Positions 11,661 through 24,144 of a DNA stretch of 64,000 nucleotides are shown here, piece after piece. The stretch's first letter is position 1; every line of letters starts with the position of its first letter. This DNA is from Adenophora triphylla var. japonica (lineage: Eukaryota; Streptophyta; Magnoliopsida; Asterales; Campanulaceae): contig JAFEMH010002607.1 in the NCBI GenBank assembly GCA_022495995.1, positions 186,001-250,000 of the forward strand, in the 5' to 3' direction. The notes under the pieces were generated by a model that was not told the origin of the DNA, searched no databases, and was given only the letters and a program-made list of their open reading frames with translations. The translations under genes were made by a program, and so were the position numbers.

Positions 11661-12073
11661 TGCAATCTACTTCGTAAGCCGGAAGCTTCAAGGAAGTGAA
11701 CTCAGCTACTCAGCGTTAGAGAAAACTTGTACCGCCTTGGTATGGGTAGTCGGGAAACTGAAACACTACATGCAGTCGCATTTAGTGCTCCTGGTCTCCA
11801 AAATGAACCCCATCCGATATCTCTTTGACAAGCCATCTCTGTCAATGCGACTAGCCAAGTGGTCATTCTTCCTGGCTGAGTTCGACATCAAGTACATGGT
11901 CAGAAAATCAACAAAGGGCGTAGTCATGGCGGATCGGTGGCCGACTTCCTGCCAGTGAACCTAAAGGTCCTGATCCGCAGTTTCTGGACGACGGAATCTT
12001 TTTACTCGACAGCGCAAACCGCTGGCAACTCTTCTTCGATGGGGCAGCCAACAAGAAGGGGAATGGTATTGGA
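11640..12073 (+). pseudogene. Gypsy first RNase H region
   Basis: The frame 11569-11958 contains YFVSRKLQGSELSYSALEKTCTALVW and IRYLFDKPSLSMRLAKWSFFLAEFDI, the usual RNase H and tail blocks following RT in Ty3/gypsy. The N-terminal part near 11590-11640 is shifted relative to it. A second RNase H follows, which is why the element is placed in Tat. Confidence 0.75.
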
Positions 12074-13759
12074 ATGCGCCTTGTCGATCCCAAGGACGAG
12101 CATACTCCCATAGCCATCAAGTTGAATTTTGAAACAACCAACAGTGCAGCAGGCCTGGAAGCCGCCCTCGAGCGCAACATCTCAGAACTGGATGTATATG
12201 GAGACTCAGCATTGATCATCAATCAAGTGTCCAACAAGTGGAAAATGGTAGATTCTGGCCTTCAGAAGTACCACGCGTACATGGAGGAGCTCATTGCTCA
12301 GTTCAAGGACATCTCTTTTCACTATTTGCCAAGAGACAGGAACCGCTTCGCAGATGCCCTGGCAACCCTCACCTCTCTTGTCGAAATTCCCGATGGAAAA
12401 GCAGTAAAACCCCTCAGAATAGGCAGACGGGAAACACCCGCTTATTGCTGTGAGATCGAAATAAAAAAGGAAACGATCGACGAACCCTGGTACAATCAAA
12501 TTTACCAGTACCTCCAAAACGGAGAAGCTTCCTTCACCAATGAAGATGGAAAATACAAAGAAGGGATCAAAGCCAAAAACATGATGGCATTAAAACGCCT
12601 GGCATCCCATTTCATCATTTTGGGGGGTATGTTGTACAAGAAGCGCCACAAAGGGCCACTCCTTCGGTGTGTAAACAAAGAAAAAGCCAGCGAGCTAATG
12701 AACGAAGTTCACAACGGAACCTACGGTCCGCACATGAACGCCCGAGCATTGACACAGATCATTCTCCGTATGGGATACTATTGGATATTGATGGAAACAG
12801 ACTGCATCCAGTTCATCCGAAGCTGCGACAAATGTCAATGGTTCTCCAACCTCAATCACATCCCTCCTCATGAACTCTATTGCATGACTACGCCATGGCC
12901 TTTCGCCACATGGGGAATCGACGTCATCGGCAAGATCACTCCACCAAGGAGCAATGGTCACGAGTTCATTCTAGTCGCAGTCGACTACTTCACCAAATGG
13001 GTAGAAGCCAGATCATACAAGGTACTGAATTCTAAGAAGGTGGCCGAGTTCATCCGAGAGAACATCATGTGCCGATACGGAGTGCCCAACGAGATCATCT
13101 CCGACAATGGGACCCACTTCGAAGGAGATTGTGACCAACTGCTGACCGAATTCAGAGTCACGCGTCACAAGTCTTCTCCTTACAGACCACAAACCAATGG
13201 TGCAGTAGAGGCAGCCAACAAGACTCTCGCCATGATAATCAGGAAGATGACCACTGTGGGTCGGGAGGCGCCCGAAAAGCTACATCTAGCCCTCTGGGGA
13301 TACAGAACATCAGTCAGAACCGCCACAGGGGAGACTCCGTTCGCACTCACCTATGGAATGGAAGCGATGTTACCCGTGGAATTGGAAATTCCATCCCTCC
13401 GAGTCCTCTTGGAAAATGGGATCAATGAAGTCGAATGGCTACAAAGCCGTCACGACGAACTTGCTCTACTCGACGAGCGCAGATTGAAAGCCATGGAACA
13501 CACTCAAGCCTACCAGAGCAGAATGGCCCGAGCATTCGACAAGAAAGTCAAGATCCGAGACATCAGAGAAGGCGACTTGGTGCTAAAGGAAAAGCCTCCT
13601 ACGCATACTAATCCCCTCGGAAAGTGGGAGCCTACCTGGATAGGACCGTTCGTGGTATAAAGAATCTTCTCCGGAGGAGCCATGAAGTTAGCAGATTTGG
13701 ACGGGAACCCTTTCGTTAACCCCGTGAACGGAAGCAAGCTCCGCAGATACTTCATTTGA
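12021..13759 (+). pseudogene. Gypsy second RNase H and integrase
   Basis: The longest intact frame (12074-13660, 528 codons, open upstream to at least 12021) starts in the second, archaeal-type RNase H (FFDGAANKKGNG, then YGDSALIINQV). It continues into integrase: an HHCC zinc site (VHNGTYGPH...CDKC), core Asp in WGIDVIG, second Asp in IISDNGTHFEG, and Glu in PQTNGAVEAANK. A stop at 13658-13660 interrupts the C-terminal tail, which resumes in another frame (KLADLDGNPFVNPVNGSKLRRYF) to 13759. The catalytic residues are intact. Confidence 0.9.
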
Positions 13760-14206
13760 GTAAGAGCACGAGTCAACTCTCCTTCACCATACACCGTCCC
13801 CTCAGTAAAATTAAAGTGCTAAAAGAGTAATACCCAACTGGATACATTCCCGCTAATGATCCAGGTAAAAAACAGGGTCGCACTTCTTTTGTCTTTGTTT
13901 TTCTCAAAATCACCTAAAAGTGTCGAACTACGGTGACCTGAGCCCCTTAGTCCAATTGTAAAAGGGGAACGTAGGGAGCCATCATTGGTTCGGTCTAAAA
14001 AAAAAATACAATAAGCATCAATTGCTTGTGTTTCGAAAAACTCTTTTCATTTAACCTACAAATTCATAACGGTTAAAACAATCTTTGATGAGTCCAAGCA
14101 CGGTCAACTCTTGACTCGCTACACGCTAGCAAAACTACAATAAAAGATTAATCAGTTAATGTGTCTGCAATGACAATGGGTGGATACTCTGGACAGCAAG
14201 GTCAAC
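13760..14206. other. Gypsy non-coding spacer after pol
   Basis: No open frame of note on either strand. It separates the end of integrase from the 3' end of the first antisense gene and contains an A-rich run near 13999. Confidence 0.5.
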
Positions 14207-15706
14207 CTAGTTTCCCGTACTTGGTCCTTCATCCTTCTTCCCATTCCCCTTCCCACGACGAGTGTTCTTCACCTTCATAGGAAATATTCCGGTAGTCCTT
14301 CTACCTGGCTCAGGGACCCTTCCCGATGCCTCCGTCAACCCTGTGGCTGTCAACGCAGCCCTTTCTCTAGCTCTGTCTCGAGCTGCCTCGCTTCGAGCCA
14401 TCATAATAGTGCTTTGATTGGCCTCCCGATCAACATTAGCCTCATAGTCAGCCATGGCATTCCCAGTCTGATTCCGAGGGTTAGCCCCCGCTTCAGTCCT
14501 CCTCAAGGTCGAGCTGTCCAGGTGATCAGCACCCAACAGCTCACTCCGTCTCCACAAGATAGACATCTGTGTCTCCCCTATACACTCTTCGTACCGGTTC
14601 GAGATCTTTGCGTCGACGAACAGTGCCCCCTCTTCGGTGAAGGAGAACCACAGCGGGAAAGGACGTGTATTGCCACCACCATGTGAGCAGCAATAGCGTC
14701 GAAGGATCTTCCATCGCCAGAGATCCCACCTCGAAGGTAGCAAAGCATAACTCAATCCCGTCAATGGCACCTGCTCCGGCCGTGCGTCGCGAGAACCAAC
14801 GATGGAATATAGAAAGACGTGCGAGACAGCCCGGCACTCTCGACAACCAACGGACCCTCTGAGTGGTTCGACAAGTCTGTAAATTCCGGTGGGGAACCCA
14901 CCATCGCAAGTGATGCGTGCAAAGTCTTGCCATCCGTAACTCCGGCTCGGCTGATTGCCCCCTATCACCGAGAGGACGTTGAGAGAAGGAGCAAGCGTCA
15001 CAAGACTTTGGCACCTCAGGCAGCATCTGCAGTCTCTCCCTCAACCACATGGTAAGCATAGCGGGACTCCCTCCCCACATGTATCGGCTACCGGTCGCCA
15101 TCCGGCCTATGCCCAGAAACGTCTCGCCCAAGACCAACGGCCCGATGTCTCCCCCGCTCGGCCTTTGCCTCACCAGTCCGGTCTGCTGTGATGGCACACA
15201 CCCGAGAGACGTGAATGTGAACAAAGTAGCAATCGCGCCTGAGCAAATGCGTCCCACGCAAAGACGCTCCCCTCAGCTCCGACAAATCTTTCGGGCAGCC
15301 CCGAAATGTCAACATAATCAGTATCCAGTATCAGCATCCCGTATGCTTCTCCAGCCGAGATACCAAGCAGAGACACTAGCTTCTCAACAGTGGCCATGCC
15401 ACCAGCATACAGAAGAACTAGCTGTTCCGTCTCAGGTCCTCCCACAATGGCCCGGAAATCTTCGAACGTAGGAGTGATTTCGTTGTACGAAAAGCTGTAC
15501 ATGTTCCTCCGCACGTCCCAGAAGCGAGACGTGGCTCTCAAAAGATCCCAATCTGGCATGAGCTCCTTCAAAGCCCAAACAAATTTCATCCCGTAACAGC
15601 CTTCGAAAAACCCCTTGTTCTGCCTCGTGTGGTTCCGTACCCACGACTGAAAATTATCCAAGTATCGCTCTTGCATCCGAGACGATAGATTAGGAAAGGG
15701 AGCCAT
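14207..15706 (-). pseudogene. Antisense DUF7745-like gene inside the gypsy element
   Basis: The minus-strand frame opens with ATG at 15706 (MAPFPNLSSRMQERY) and carries LMPDWDLLRATSRFWDVRRN and FSYNEITPTFEDFRAIVGGP, which match the plant DUF7745 type as I know it, proteins of unknown function often found in retrotransposon-rich regions. The frame shifts near 15170-15230 and again near 14950; LGETFLGIGRMATG and MLTMWLRERLQMLPEVPK follow in the 15257-14541 frame, and a basic/Ala-rich tail ends at 14207 (RRGKGNGKKDEG). It lies opposite in orientation to pol, downstream of integrase. Intact function is unlikely in this copy. Confidence 0.6.
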
Positions 15707-15923
15707 GACAGAAAGTGAAGGAAACCTAAGAAATTTGAGAGAATTCAGCTAACTGATCAAAAGCGATGCGCAGTTTCTTACAAATTGCAAAGCTGAAACT
15801 GTAATTTAAAGAATCTGGAAATTCACTTTTAGTCCGACCGGACTCCCTCTGCAGTTGACTTGGTCAACTCTGCAGCCAGCTGCTCCTGAATTGGAAACAA
15901 TTCCAAACAACTCCCTATTCATG

Positions 15924-15936
15924 CCTTTATAAAACC
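15924..15936 (-). promoter_or_regulatory. Possible TATA box for the antisense DUF7745-like gene
   Basis: The minus strand reads TTTATAAAGG about 220 bp upstream of the ATG at 15706. A palindrome related to AGTCCGGCCGGACT lies between (about 15832-15845). The assignment is by position and sequence only. Confidence 0.3.
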
Positions 15937-16192
15937 TGCGTGCTCCCCTGGTTTTAATTAACCAAAGCCAACACCTTTTCCGCCCCCGGGCTCGTGCAAC
16001 AGTGCAAATAATTAATAATCAGTGCATATAGGCTTAATTTTTGACCCGTTCAATTTTTAATGCATGTTTCATTTTGTTTATTTTTGATCAACCTACTTGC
16101 TTATTTGTCGAAAATAAAAAGAAGGTAATCATTAAATAGATGCGCGAAATACAGGTTCCGCCCCACGGGCGCCTTTTCAAATACAGTTCAAA

Positions 16193-18041
16193 TCAAATCG
16201 TTCCAGACGATACATACAAAAAAAAAGAGAGAAAGAAAGCAGTAAAGGAAGGACTACTCCGAGTCCTGCTCGTCATCCGAGCACTCGGCCTTGCTGCTCG
16301 CTCACGCATTGCCGGATCCGTCGCAAACAAGAACTCGCCAAATTCCTCCAGGCGGGAATACGCAAAAGGCCTCCTCGGCGTCCGCGAACTCGAGGACTCT
16401 CCCCTCTCGTGCCCCGAGTTCGAAGGAGGATAAGCTCCAAACCCAGCTGTTCCGCCCGCGAACTGGCTAAATCCCTGTGCAAAGTCCTCCCCACCAGCCG
16501 TGGGAGCAGGCGAACCTCTCGGCCTAGACGACCTCGACTCACGGACATCCACGCTCCTCCGGGAACTGCACCGCATGAACGCCATGAGCCTCCTAGCGTA
16601 GGCGGCCCACCCGTCCACCAGCCTCATAGCGTCGTTGTACGTACGGCCAGACACCTGCGAACCAGGAAGGTCATCAGAAGACAAGCAGAAAGTACAGATG
16701 CAACATTTGCAGAATGCTACTATCAAATGCAGAAAATCAAGAAAGGCACTCACCGAAGTGTTGGGGTCAACCCTGTACCGTGGTCTCGGCTCATCCGGAA
16801 TCGGGATCACCAGCCGCCTGCGTGAACCATCCAGCCCCTCGTACGCCAGCCTAGCGCGTGGGAGCGGGAGATCTCGGGGATATCCAGGGCCATCGCCCTC
16901 CCTGTGCTGCACCTGTGGGCTCCTCAGCCTCATCCTCAAGAAAGTCTCATAGTCGGCCCCCGCTATGATGTACTCGGTATAGAACGCGCCCTGTCTATAC
17001 CTCACCAACTCCTCCATCGGCATCTCCAGAGGATGCTGCATGTGCATAGGAGGATCCACCGGCACCAACGGAATGGACCCCGGGCCGTGCTGACGGGTCA
17101 CCCGCTCCCCCAGATACATAGCGTCGCAATGAAGTCCCACCAGGAGCTTCCTCCGCCGCGTCACCTCGCTAGCAACCTGAACCACGCCCATGTGGAACCG
17201 ACTCCACCAGGTCAGCTGGATCCTCTCAAGAGAACTCCCGGTCCAGGGCCTGGGACACCTCCTCGTATGACACCCGAGTACCCACTCTCGACGAGACCGG
17301 CTTCTTCGCTCTCTTCTGCCAAACCAGCATGGCAGGGAACAGGGGTCGATACGCCTCCCTAATGTCCCATTCCTGCGGACTGAACACCTCATAGCACCAA
17401 ACCTGCCAAGCAAATGGAAAGTTATGTCAGCTACAGAGCAGATACATACGAGTACATAAACGAGACAAGGAAGAGAAAAAGACGTAAACTTACATCCAAA
17501 GCATGCGAGAAACAACTCAAGGAATTCTCCTCTCCCGCGAGAACCTCCGTCCGAGGAATGATAGAGCTCGGCGCCCAGCTTCCCCCTGTGCATACCCCCT
17601 CACGGCATCCGGATGCATCGGCGGACCGAGCGAGAGGGAAGTGACGGGACGTGTCGAAGTCGGGAACAAAGTCGGCGACAATGCGAACCAAATGAACCCT
17701 CGAGCCGGGCGCTCCGCGGTCATCCTCGTAGATCCCGGCCAAATAATCTGCAATACCCGTCTGCAGAGGCACCTCCATCGGCCTGTACCGAATGCCTAAG
17801 CCCCTGGCATCGGTAATATCAAAACCCAGCAGCTCCGATAACTGCCCCGGGGTATAACCATCCATCCACACCAGCGTGTTGCCCCAGAATGGCAACCCAG
17901 TGATAGCGACAAAGTCAGTGGGAGTCACCGTCGCCTCCCCCCATCTGAAATGGAAAGTGTGGGTCGTATCCCACCGCACTCGCTCGAGCCACGTACATGG
18001 ACTCCGGCCCTCGCGTATCGGCTATCGCAGCCTACCGCACT
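16193..18041 (-). pseudogene. Antisense plant-mobile-domain (MAIN-like) gene, main part
   Basis: Near 18000-17700 the minus strand reads WDTTHTFHFRWGEATVTPTDFVAITGLP, the core plant mobile domain block (usual form ThTFHlp.GE.T.TL.DV..L.GLP). Later blocks in other frames are FIWFALSPTLFPTS (about 17690) and VWCYEVFSPQEWD (about 17390). The C-terminal frame (17593-16193) has YIIAGADYETFLRMRLRSPQVQHREG and a Ser/Arg-rich tail. MAIN and MAIL proteins act in the nucleus; mobile-domain genes are also known inside transposons. The gene is cut at 18041 by the second copia and by several frameshifts. Confidence 0.7.
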
Positions 18042-19008
18042 TGTTAATGCGGTGTGGGTGTTACCACAGGTGCTATCATCGGTTGGGTGTTACCCGAACT
18101 GTAATGAGTTGTAATTTAATAATTCTTTCCATATTATTTTATATCCTAATGTCTAATATTATTTGCAAGATATATGTGTTTTTTGGTCCATATTTCAGGT
18201 TAAATATATGGCTGGATTAAATGCTAAAATCAAGGAAGAAGTTGTTGGAGGAATTATTCGTAAACGAAGATTTACGAATAATGTTTACTTGGTCCATATT
18301 ATTTGATGAAGGAATAAAAACGTGGGAAGACCAAGTCATGGAGTTGTTGCTGATTAATTGAAGAGTACAATACCAAGAAAGCAAGAGAGTACAAGGGAAA
18401 AAGCATGGACTTGGGCTTCAAGAAATCGGTTGCTACATTCTAGGGAAGTTGGCGTATGAAGAGGAATTCAAGCCAAGAAATCTCTCCACTCCTCTCACAC
18501 GATCTGAAGGTCCAAGGCTGTTATTTTGGAGTAGCCTCCAAGGCATTGGAAGGCTATAAATAGGCTAGGTGTGTTTCATTTGAGGTAGGCCAAATATCAA
18601 ACACACACACCATAGCACAAGAGAGACAAAGTTCTTTGGTTCGCATATCCTTCCTCCCTTGTGATTCTAGCTTAAACACCGAGTGTTTAAGAGAGTGTTA
18701 CTAAGGATAGGATTCGTTCTTTGTCTCATTTAGTTCCATAGAGCATTATCATTGTATTAGCAATAGGGAACTTTCGGCTTTGTAATTTTGCTATATTGAT
18801 TATAAAGTCTTCGCCATCTAGGCACACTCAAGTTATATATTTATATAACTTGAGAAAATTATATCTTGTGTTATTTATTTCCGCCTGCACAAAGTTTTTA
18901 TAAACTATTTATTTTGGTGTGTGTGTCTTTGTCAGTCGTCGTGTTAACCAAGGTATTGGGTAACATCTACGGTAACATCTCTTTCCGGTGAAGCCATTGA
19001 CAATTTCA
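18042..19008 (+). repeat. 5' LTR of the 10.7-kb copia
   Basis: 967 bp, near-identical to 27811-28780. A TATA-like ctataaatagg lies near 18552 with a tandem CA stretch downstream. The first 60 bases contain two copies of the gtgttacc word that recurs through the element. Confidence 0.92.
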
Positions 19009-19061
19009 ATTGGTATCGGAAGCGAGTCACTTGACGATACTAAGTGCTTGGTCTAGGTGTC

Positions 19062-20100
19062 ATGGCTTATGATCCGGCTAATCCTAATAATAAGCGTCTT
19101 CCTGTGTTAGATGGCTCGAATTATTGTTATTGGAAGATCCGTCTACGCTCGCATATCAAATCAATTGATCTTCGAGCATGGCGATCTATAACAAATGGTT
19201 ACTCCTTACCAATGTTACCTGCCGATGAAGATGGTGAAGTACAAGTCAAACCTAAATCGAGAATGGAACATGGAAGAGATCAACCAAGCTAGTTTCAATG
19301 AAAAGGCACTTAATGCCATTTTTGAGTGGGTTGATATGCATATTTTCAAACTTATTCAAAACAGTTCCACCGCAAAAAGAAGCATGGGATATTTTACAAC
19401 GTTTTTGTGAAGGTGATGGCAAGGTGTGCGTGAAACTAAGCTTAGGGGTCTTACTAGCGAGATTTGAAAGATTAAGGATGGGTGAAAATGAAACTATTCC
19501 TTCTTATTTTGAAAAATTATTTGATATTGCTAATGAGTGTCAATTGTTGGGTGAACCTTTTACCAACAAACAACTTGTCTCAAAAGCAATTAGAACCCTT
19601 CCCGAGCGTTTTAATATGAAAGTTTCATCTATTGAAGAGGCTCACAATCTTGCAACTATGGATATCAATTCTTTAATGAGTATTTTGAAAAACTTTGAGT
19701 TAAATCTCTTAGATCAAAGTGAAGCATCTAAAGGGAAAAATGTTGTTTTGAAAACTCAAGCCTCGAGTTCTTTGGATGAAAACGAAGATGAGGTTTTTGA
19801 AGAAATTGATGAGAATGCTAGTGTTGCTTTACTTGCTAGAAAATACAATTCTATGGTTAGAAAGTATAACAATGAAAAAATGCAGGTGAAAGCAAAGGAG
19901 AAGCAAACCAAGGTCTATGATTCGATGCCAAAAAGGACTTTCCCATCTAACCCAAAGTTGAACCCAAGAAGAGCATCATCGGATCGGCTTAAGGTTCTGA
20001 TCCAAAGCACATTGAATCCATTCAATGTCATGCTTGCTCGGGTTGGGGTCACTATTCCAATGAGTGTGCAAATACTCTAAGGAAGAGAGGAAAGAACCTA
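19062..20100 (+). pseudogene. Copia gag with UBN2-type core and zinc knuckle
   Basis: ATG at 19062 opens MAYDPANPNNKRLPVLDGSNYCYWK, a typical copia gag start. After a shift near 19250-19300 the frame to 20080 gives AWDILQRFCEG, LLARFERLRMGENETIPSYFEKLFDIANE and LVSKAIRTLPERFNMKV, the UBN2-type gag core. Near 20025-20075 another frame encodes CHACSGWGHYSNEC, a perfect CX2CX4HX4C knuckle. The shifts make this copy non-functional as read. Confidence 0.85.
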
Positions 20101-20379
20101 TGGGTTTCTCTCGGTGATGATGAGGATGAAGGACCATCTCGGGAGGTAGAATCTCGATCAAACAACCATGTTTGTCACGGTAAGTAACACGGAAAAGGAC
20201 AGTGTTACCCAAGGTGTTATCCGATCTGAGATAACATACGTGATCACACCCGACAGGTATGATGAATTATGTGATAATAATCTTTGTTTGTTTTGTTAGC
20301 TCTTCTAACCCCGATACGGGAAGTACACAAGAGGATGAGCAGAGCAAAGATGACCTCATTTCCGGATTAAAAAGACCTT

Positions 20380-22440
20380 TACGAGGCATTGCTCGTGGAA
20401 TGGAAGAAAGAGAACAATTTGGTTAAGTCCTTAACCAAGAAGAATGAAGGACTCCAGGCCTATGTGACTCATATGGAGGTTCAAGCAACAAAGAGAGAAA
20501 TCGAGCTTGAAAGAGTCAAGGGCAATTTGACTCTAGCCGAAACCACCTTGAAGAAGCTCAACACCGGATCTACCAAATTGGATGAGATCTTGAACTTGAG
20601 TACACCTCTCGGAAGCAGGTATTGGTTTTCAAGAATCTTTGAATAGTATTCTTTCTACTTTGTCTATGAATGATAATGAGAATTGTTTTGTTAAGGAGCG
20701 GTTTTTTGACAAAGATTCTTCTTCAAAAGAACCATGTGACAAAGGAAAGGTGTGTCAATCTTTGTCACACACCTGGACATTTTAAAAATAAATGCCATAT
20801 TGTTTCGAAAAAGCTGTCCGATCCCTTGGTGTTACACGAGGTGTTGCCCGGCACACGGGATAACACACCCGATCGAATGGTAAAAATTCAAAAAAGGTGT
20901 GGAAACCAAAAGCTAATCGAAATGTGATGTTGTGTACCTTTGCTTTAAAAACAAATATTGAAGGTTCTTGGTACTTTGATAGTGGGTGTTCACGTCATAT
21001 GACAGAACAAAATTGTTTTTAAAAGACTATGAAACATTCATGGGGGTAGTGTAACTTATGGTGGTGGGAGCAAGAGTAATATCATTGGGAGAGGGACACT
21101 AAATGTGTCCTGGATTTCCAACCTTAAAGAATGTCTTACATGTTGATGGACTTGTAACTAATTTAATTAGTATTAGTCAACTTTGTGATGACAACTTAGA
21201 GGTGAAATTTAATAAAGATACTTGTGAAGTTTATGACAAGATTAACAATTGTGTAATGACAGTACAAGATCTAGTGATAATTGTTATCTTGTTGAAGACA
21301 AGCAAGTATGCCATTCGGCAAAACTTGATAACACTACATTGTGGCATCAAAAGTTGGGACATGTTCACTTTCGTAACATAGAAAAGATTGTTAATCTAGA
21401 TCTTTGTCCAAGGCATTCCTAGTCTTGATCTTAAACAAAAAATTGTTTGTGAGGATTGTCTCAAAGGGAAACAAACTCGTGTTACCCATGGTGCCGCCCA
21501 ACACAATGAGCAACACACTCGGTACTACACATTGTTTTCAACTCTTGCATATGGATCTAATGGGTCCACTTGAGATAGAAAGTTTTGGGGGCAAGAAATA
21601 TACTTATGTCATTGTTGATGATTTTTCACGATTTACATGGGTTTATTTTTTAAGGGAAAAATGCGAGACTTTTGAAAAGTTCAAAATCTTGCACTCTAAG
21701 ATCAAAAACATGTTTTGTGCTTCAATTTTTCGAATTAGGTCCGATCATGGGAGGGAATTTGAGAATGTTTCTTTTTCAAATTTTTGTGAAAGAAAAGGTA
21801 TTCACCATGAATTTTCAGCCCCAAAAACACCTCAACAAAATGGGGTAGCCGAAAGGAAGAATAGGACTTTACTTGAAATGACTCGTGTGATGTTATTTTC
21901 AAAAAGAATTTCGAAAAGATTTTGGGCGGTAGGCACTAAATACGGCTTGTCACACGCCCAATAGAGTTTTTCTAAGACCCGGCACAACCATGACGCCATA
22001 CGAAATTTTGAATGGTAGAAAACCAAAAGTTCATTATTTTCATGTCTTTGGTTGTGTGTGTTACATTCTCAATGATCGGGACTACTTAGCAAAATTGGAC
22101 TCTAAGAGTGATAAGGCCATTTTTCTTGGTTATGCTTCAAATAGTCGTGCATATAGGGTATTTAATCTAAGGCTAAAAACCATCCAAGAATCCATGAATA
22201 TTGTTTTTGATGATCACTCAAGTATTGCGGAGAAAATGTTCAAGAGACACCCTTGGAGGCTGTTGGAAGAAGTCGGATCCGTAAGGTGTTACCACGAGGT
22301 GTTACCACGAGTGCTAACACTCGATAGTAACACGAAGCGAGCGAGTGTTACCATTGATGAGATAACACCTCGAGATAGCATCCGATTCCAGTCCAAAAAT
22401 GAAGATCAAGAAGGAGTTGAAACAGGGTTCACGAGAATGT
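20380..22440 (+). pseudogene. Copia protease and integrase region
   Basis: 20389-20646 encodes a coiled-coil-like stretch (KREIELERVKGNLTLAETTLKKL). Around 20970-21000 WYFDSGCSRHMT is the copia protease active-site block (DSGCSRHM). Near 21330-21370 LWHQKLGHVHFRN is the GAG-pre-integrase block. Frame 21404-21964 contains VDDFSRFTWVYFL, RSDHGREFENVSF and PQQNGVAERKNRTLLEM, the three integrase catalytic blocks. The frame stops at 21962 and resumes at 21990 (MTPYEILNGRKPKVHYFHVFGCVCY). A gtgttacc-rich insert interrupts the tail at 22280-22380. Confidence 0.85.
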
Positions 22441-22500
22441 GAGAAGAGATCCTCCACCTAGAATCGTAGGAATCATCCTACAACCCAAGTAATTGGGGAG

Positions 22501-24144
22501 GTGAATGAGGGTGTACAAACAAGACGTATGAATTCCATTAGTGACCGTGACATGGTAAGGTATGTGTGCATGTCCACCACATACTCAAAGGTAACATACT
22601 CTTGTTTTACTTCATATGTAGAACCTAAAAATGTGATTGAAGCTTTAAAAGATAATTTTTGGATTCAAGCAATGCAAGATGAACTTGATCAATTTGCTCG
22701 TAACAATGTTTGGTCTTTAGTACCCCGTCCCTCAAACACTAATGTTATTGGGACAAAATGGATTTTCAAAAATAAGACCGATGAGTATGGAAACATTGTT
22801 AGGAACAAGGCTCGTCTTGTGGCTCAAGGCTATACACAAGTGGAAGGTATTGACTATGACGAGACCTTTGCACCTGTGGCTAGAATTGAGTCAATAAGAC
22901 TTTTATTGGCCATTGCTTGTTTTCTTAAAATCACATTGTTTCAAATGGACGTCAAAGCAGCCTTTTTAAATGGATACTTAGATGAGGAAGTTTTTGTTGA
23001 ACAACCAAAAGGCTTTGAAGATCCATTTCAACCGGACCATGTGTATAGACTTGATAAAGCTCTTTATGGGTTGAAGCAAGCTCCACGTGCATGGTATGGT
23101 AGGTTAACTAGTTTTTTACTAGAATATGGTTTTACTAGAGGAGAAAGCGAGATAGGACTTTATTCATTCTTAAACATGGAAAAGAACTTGTCGTGGTTCA
23201 AATCTATGTTGATTACATAGTATATGGCTCTACATCAAAAACTTGTTTAAATGATTTTGTAGAGGCTATGACATCAACATTTGAAATGAGCATGATGGGG
23301 GAACTTAACTTCTTTCTAGGCATGCGGGTTAAGCAATCAAGTGAAGGGATTTTCATCTCCCAAAGCAAATATGCAAGGAACACGGTGAAGAAGTTTGGGT
23401 TGGAAGGTTCGAAGAGCTAAAAATTCCTATGGGCACTTCTCTCAAGATTGGAAAAGATCAAGTGGGAGAAGATGTTGATCCAACCCTATATCGTTCCATG
23501 ATTGGTAGTCTCCTTTACCTTACTTCTAGTCGCCTGATTTGATGTACGAGTGTGTGTGTATGTGCTAGATATCAATCCAATCCTAAAGTGTCTCACCTAA
23601 ATTACGTGAAAAAGATCATTAAATATGTTTGGAACTAGTGATTTAGGGATTTGGTATAGTAAAGATACTAATACTAATTTAGTAGGCTTTAGTGACTCGG
23701 ATTGGGCGGGGATATGGATGATAGGAAAAGTACAAGTGGGGGATGTTTTTACTTGGGAAATAATTTAGTATCATGGTATAGTAGAAAACAAAATTGTGTT
23801 TCATTATCCACAAATTGAATCGAATATGTAGCGGTGGTAGTTGTTGTTCACAACTAATTTGGTTAAAACACATGCTTGATGATTATGGTCTTGATAGCAA
23901 TATTTTGACCTTATACCTTTGTGATAATTTGAGTGCTATTAATATTTCCAAAAATCCCGTACAACACTCCCGTACTAAACATATTGACATCCGTCATCAT
24001 TTTTTAAGAGATATGGTAGATAAAAAGATAATAAATATAGAGCATATTGATACAAAGTATCAACTTGCCGATATTTTCACAAAACCCTTAGACCATGATA
24101 GATTCTCTAGTCTAAAGAGATCTCTTGGTCTTTGCATTCTCTAA
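22501..24144 (+). pseudogene. Copia reverse transcriptase and RNase H with YVDY active site
   Basis: Frame 22501-23220 holds [52 protein letters not shown] and [18 protein letters not shown]: a well-preserved copia RT. At 23205-23216 the catalytic box reads YVDY instead of YVDD, and a frameshift adjoins it. 23193-23420 continues with FFLGMRVKQSSEGIFISQSKYA. The RNase H tail (DIRHHFLRDMVDKKIINIEHIDTKYQLADIFTKPL) lies in 23794-24144. The second catalytic Asp is missing, so RT should be dead even without the frameshifts. Confidence 0.88.
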
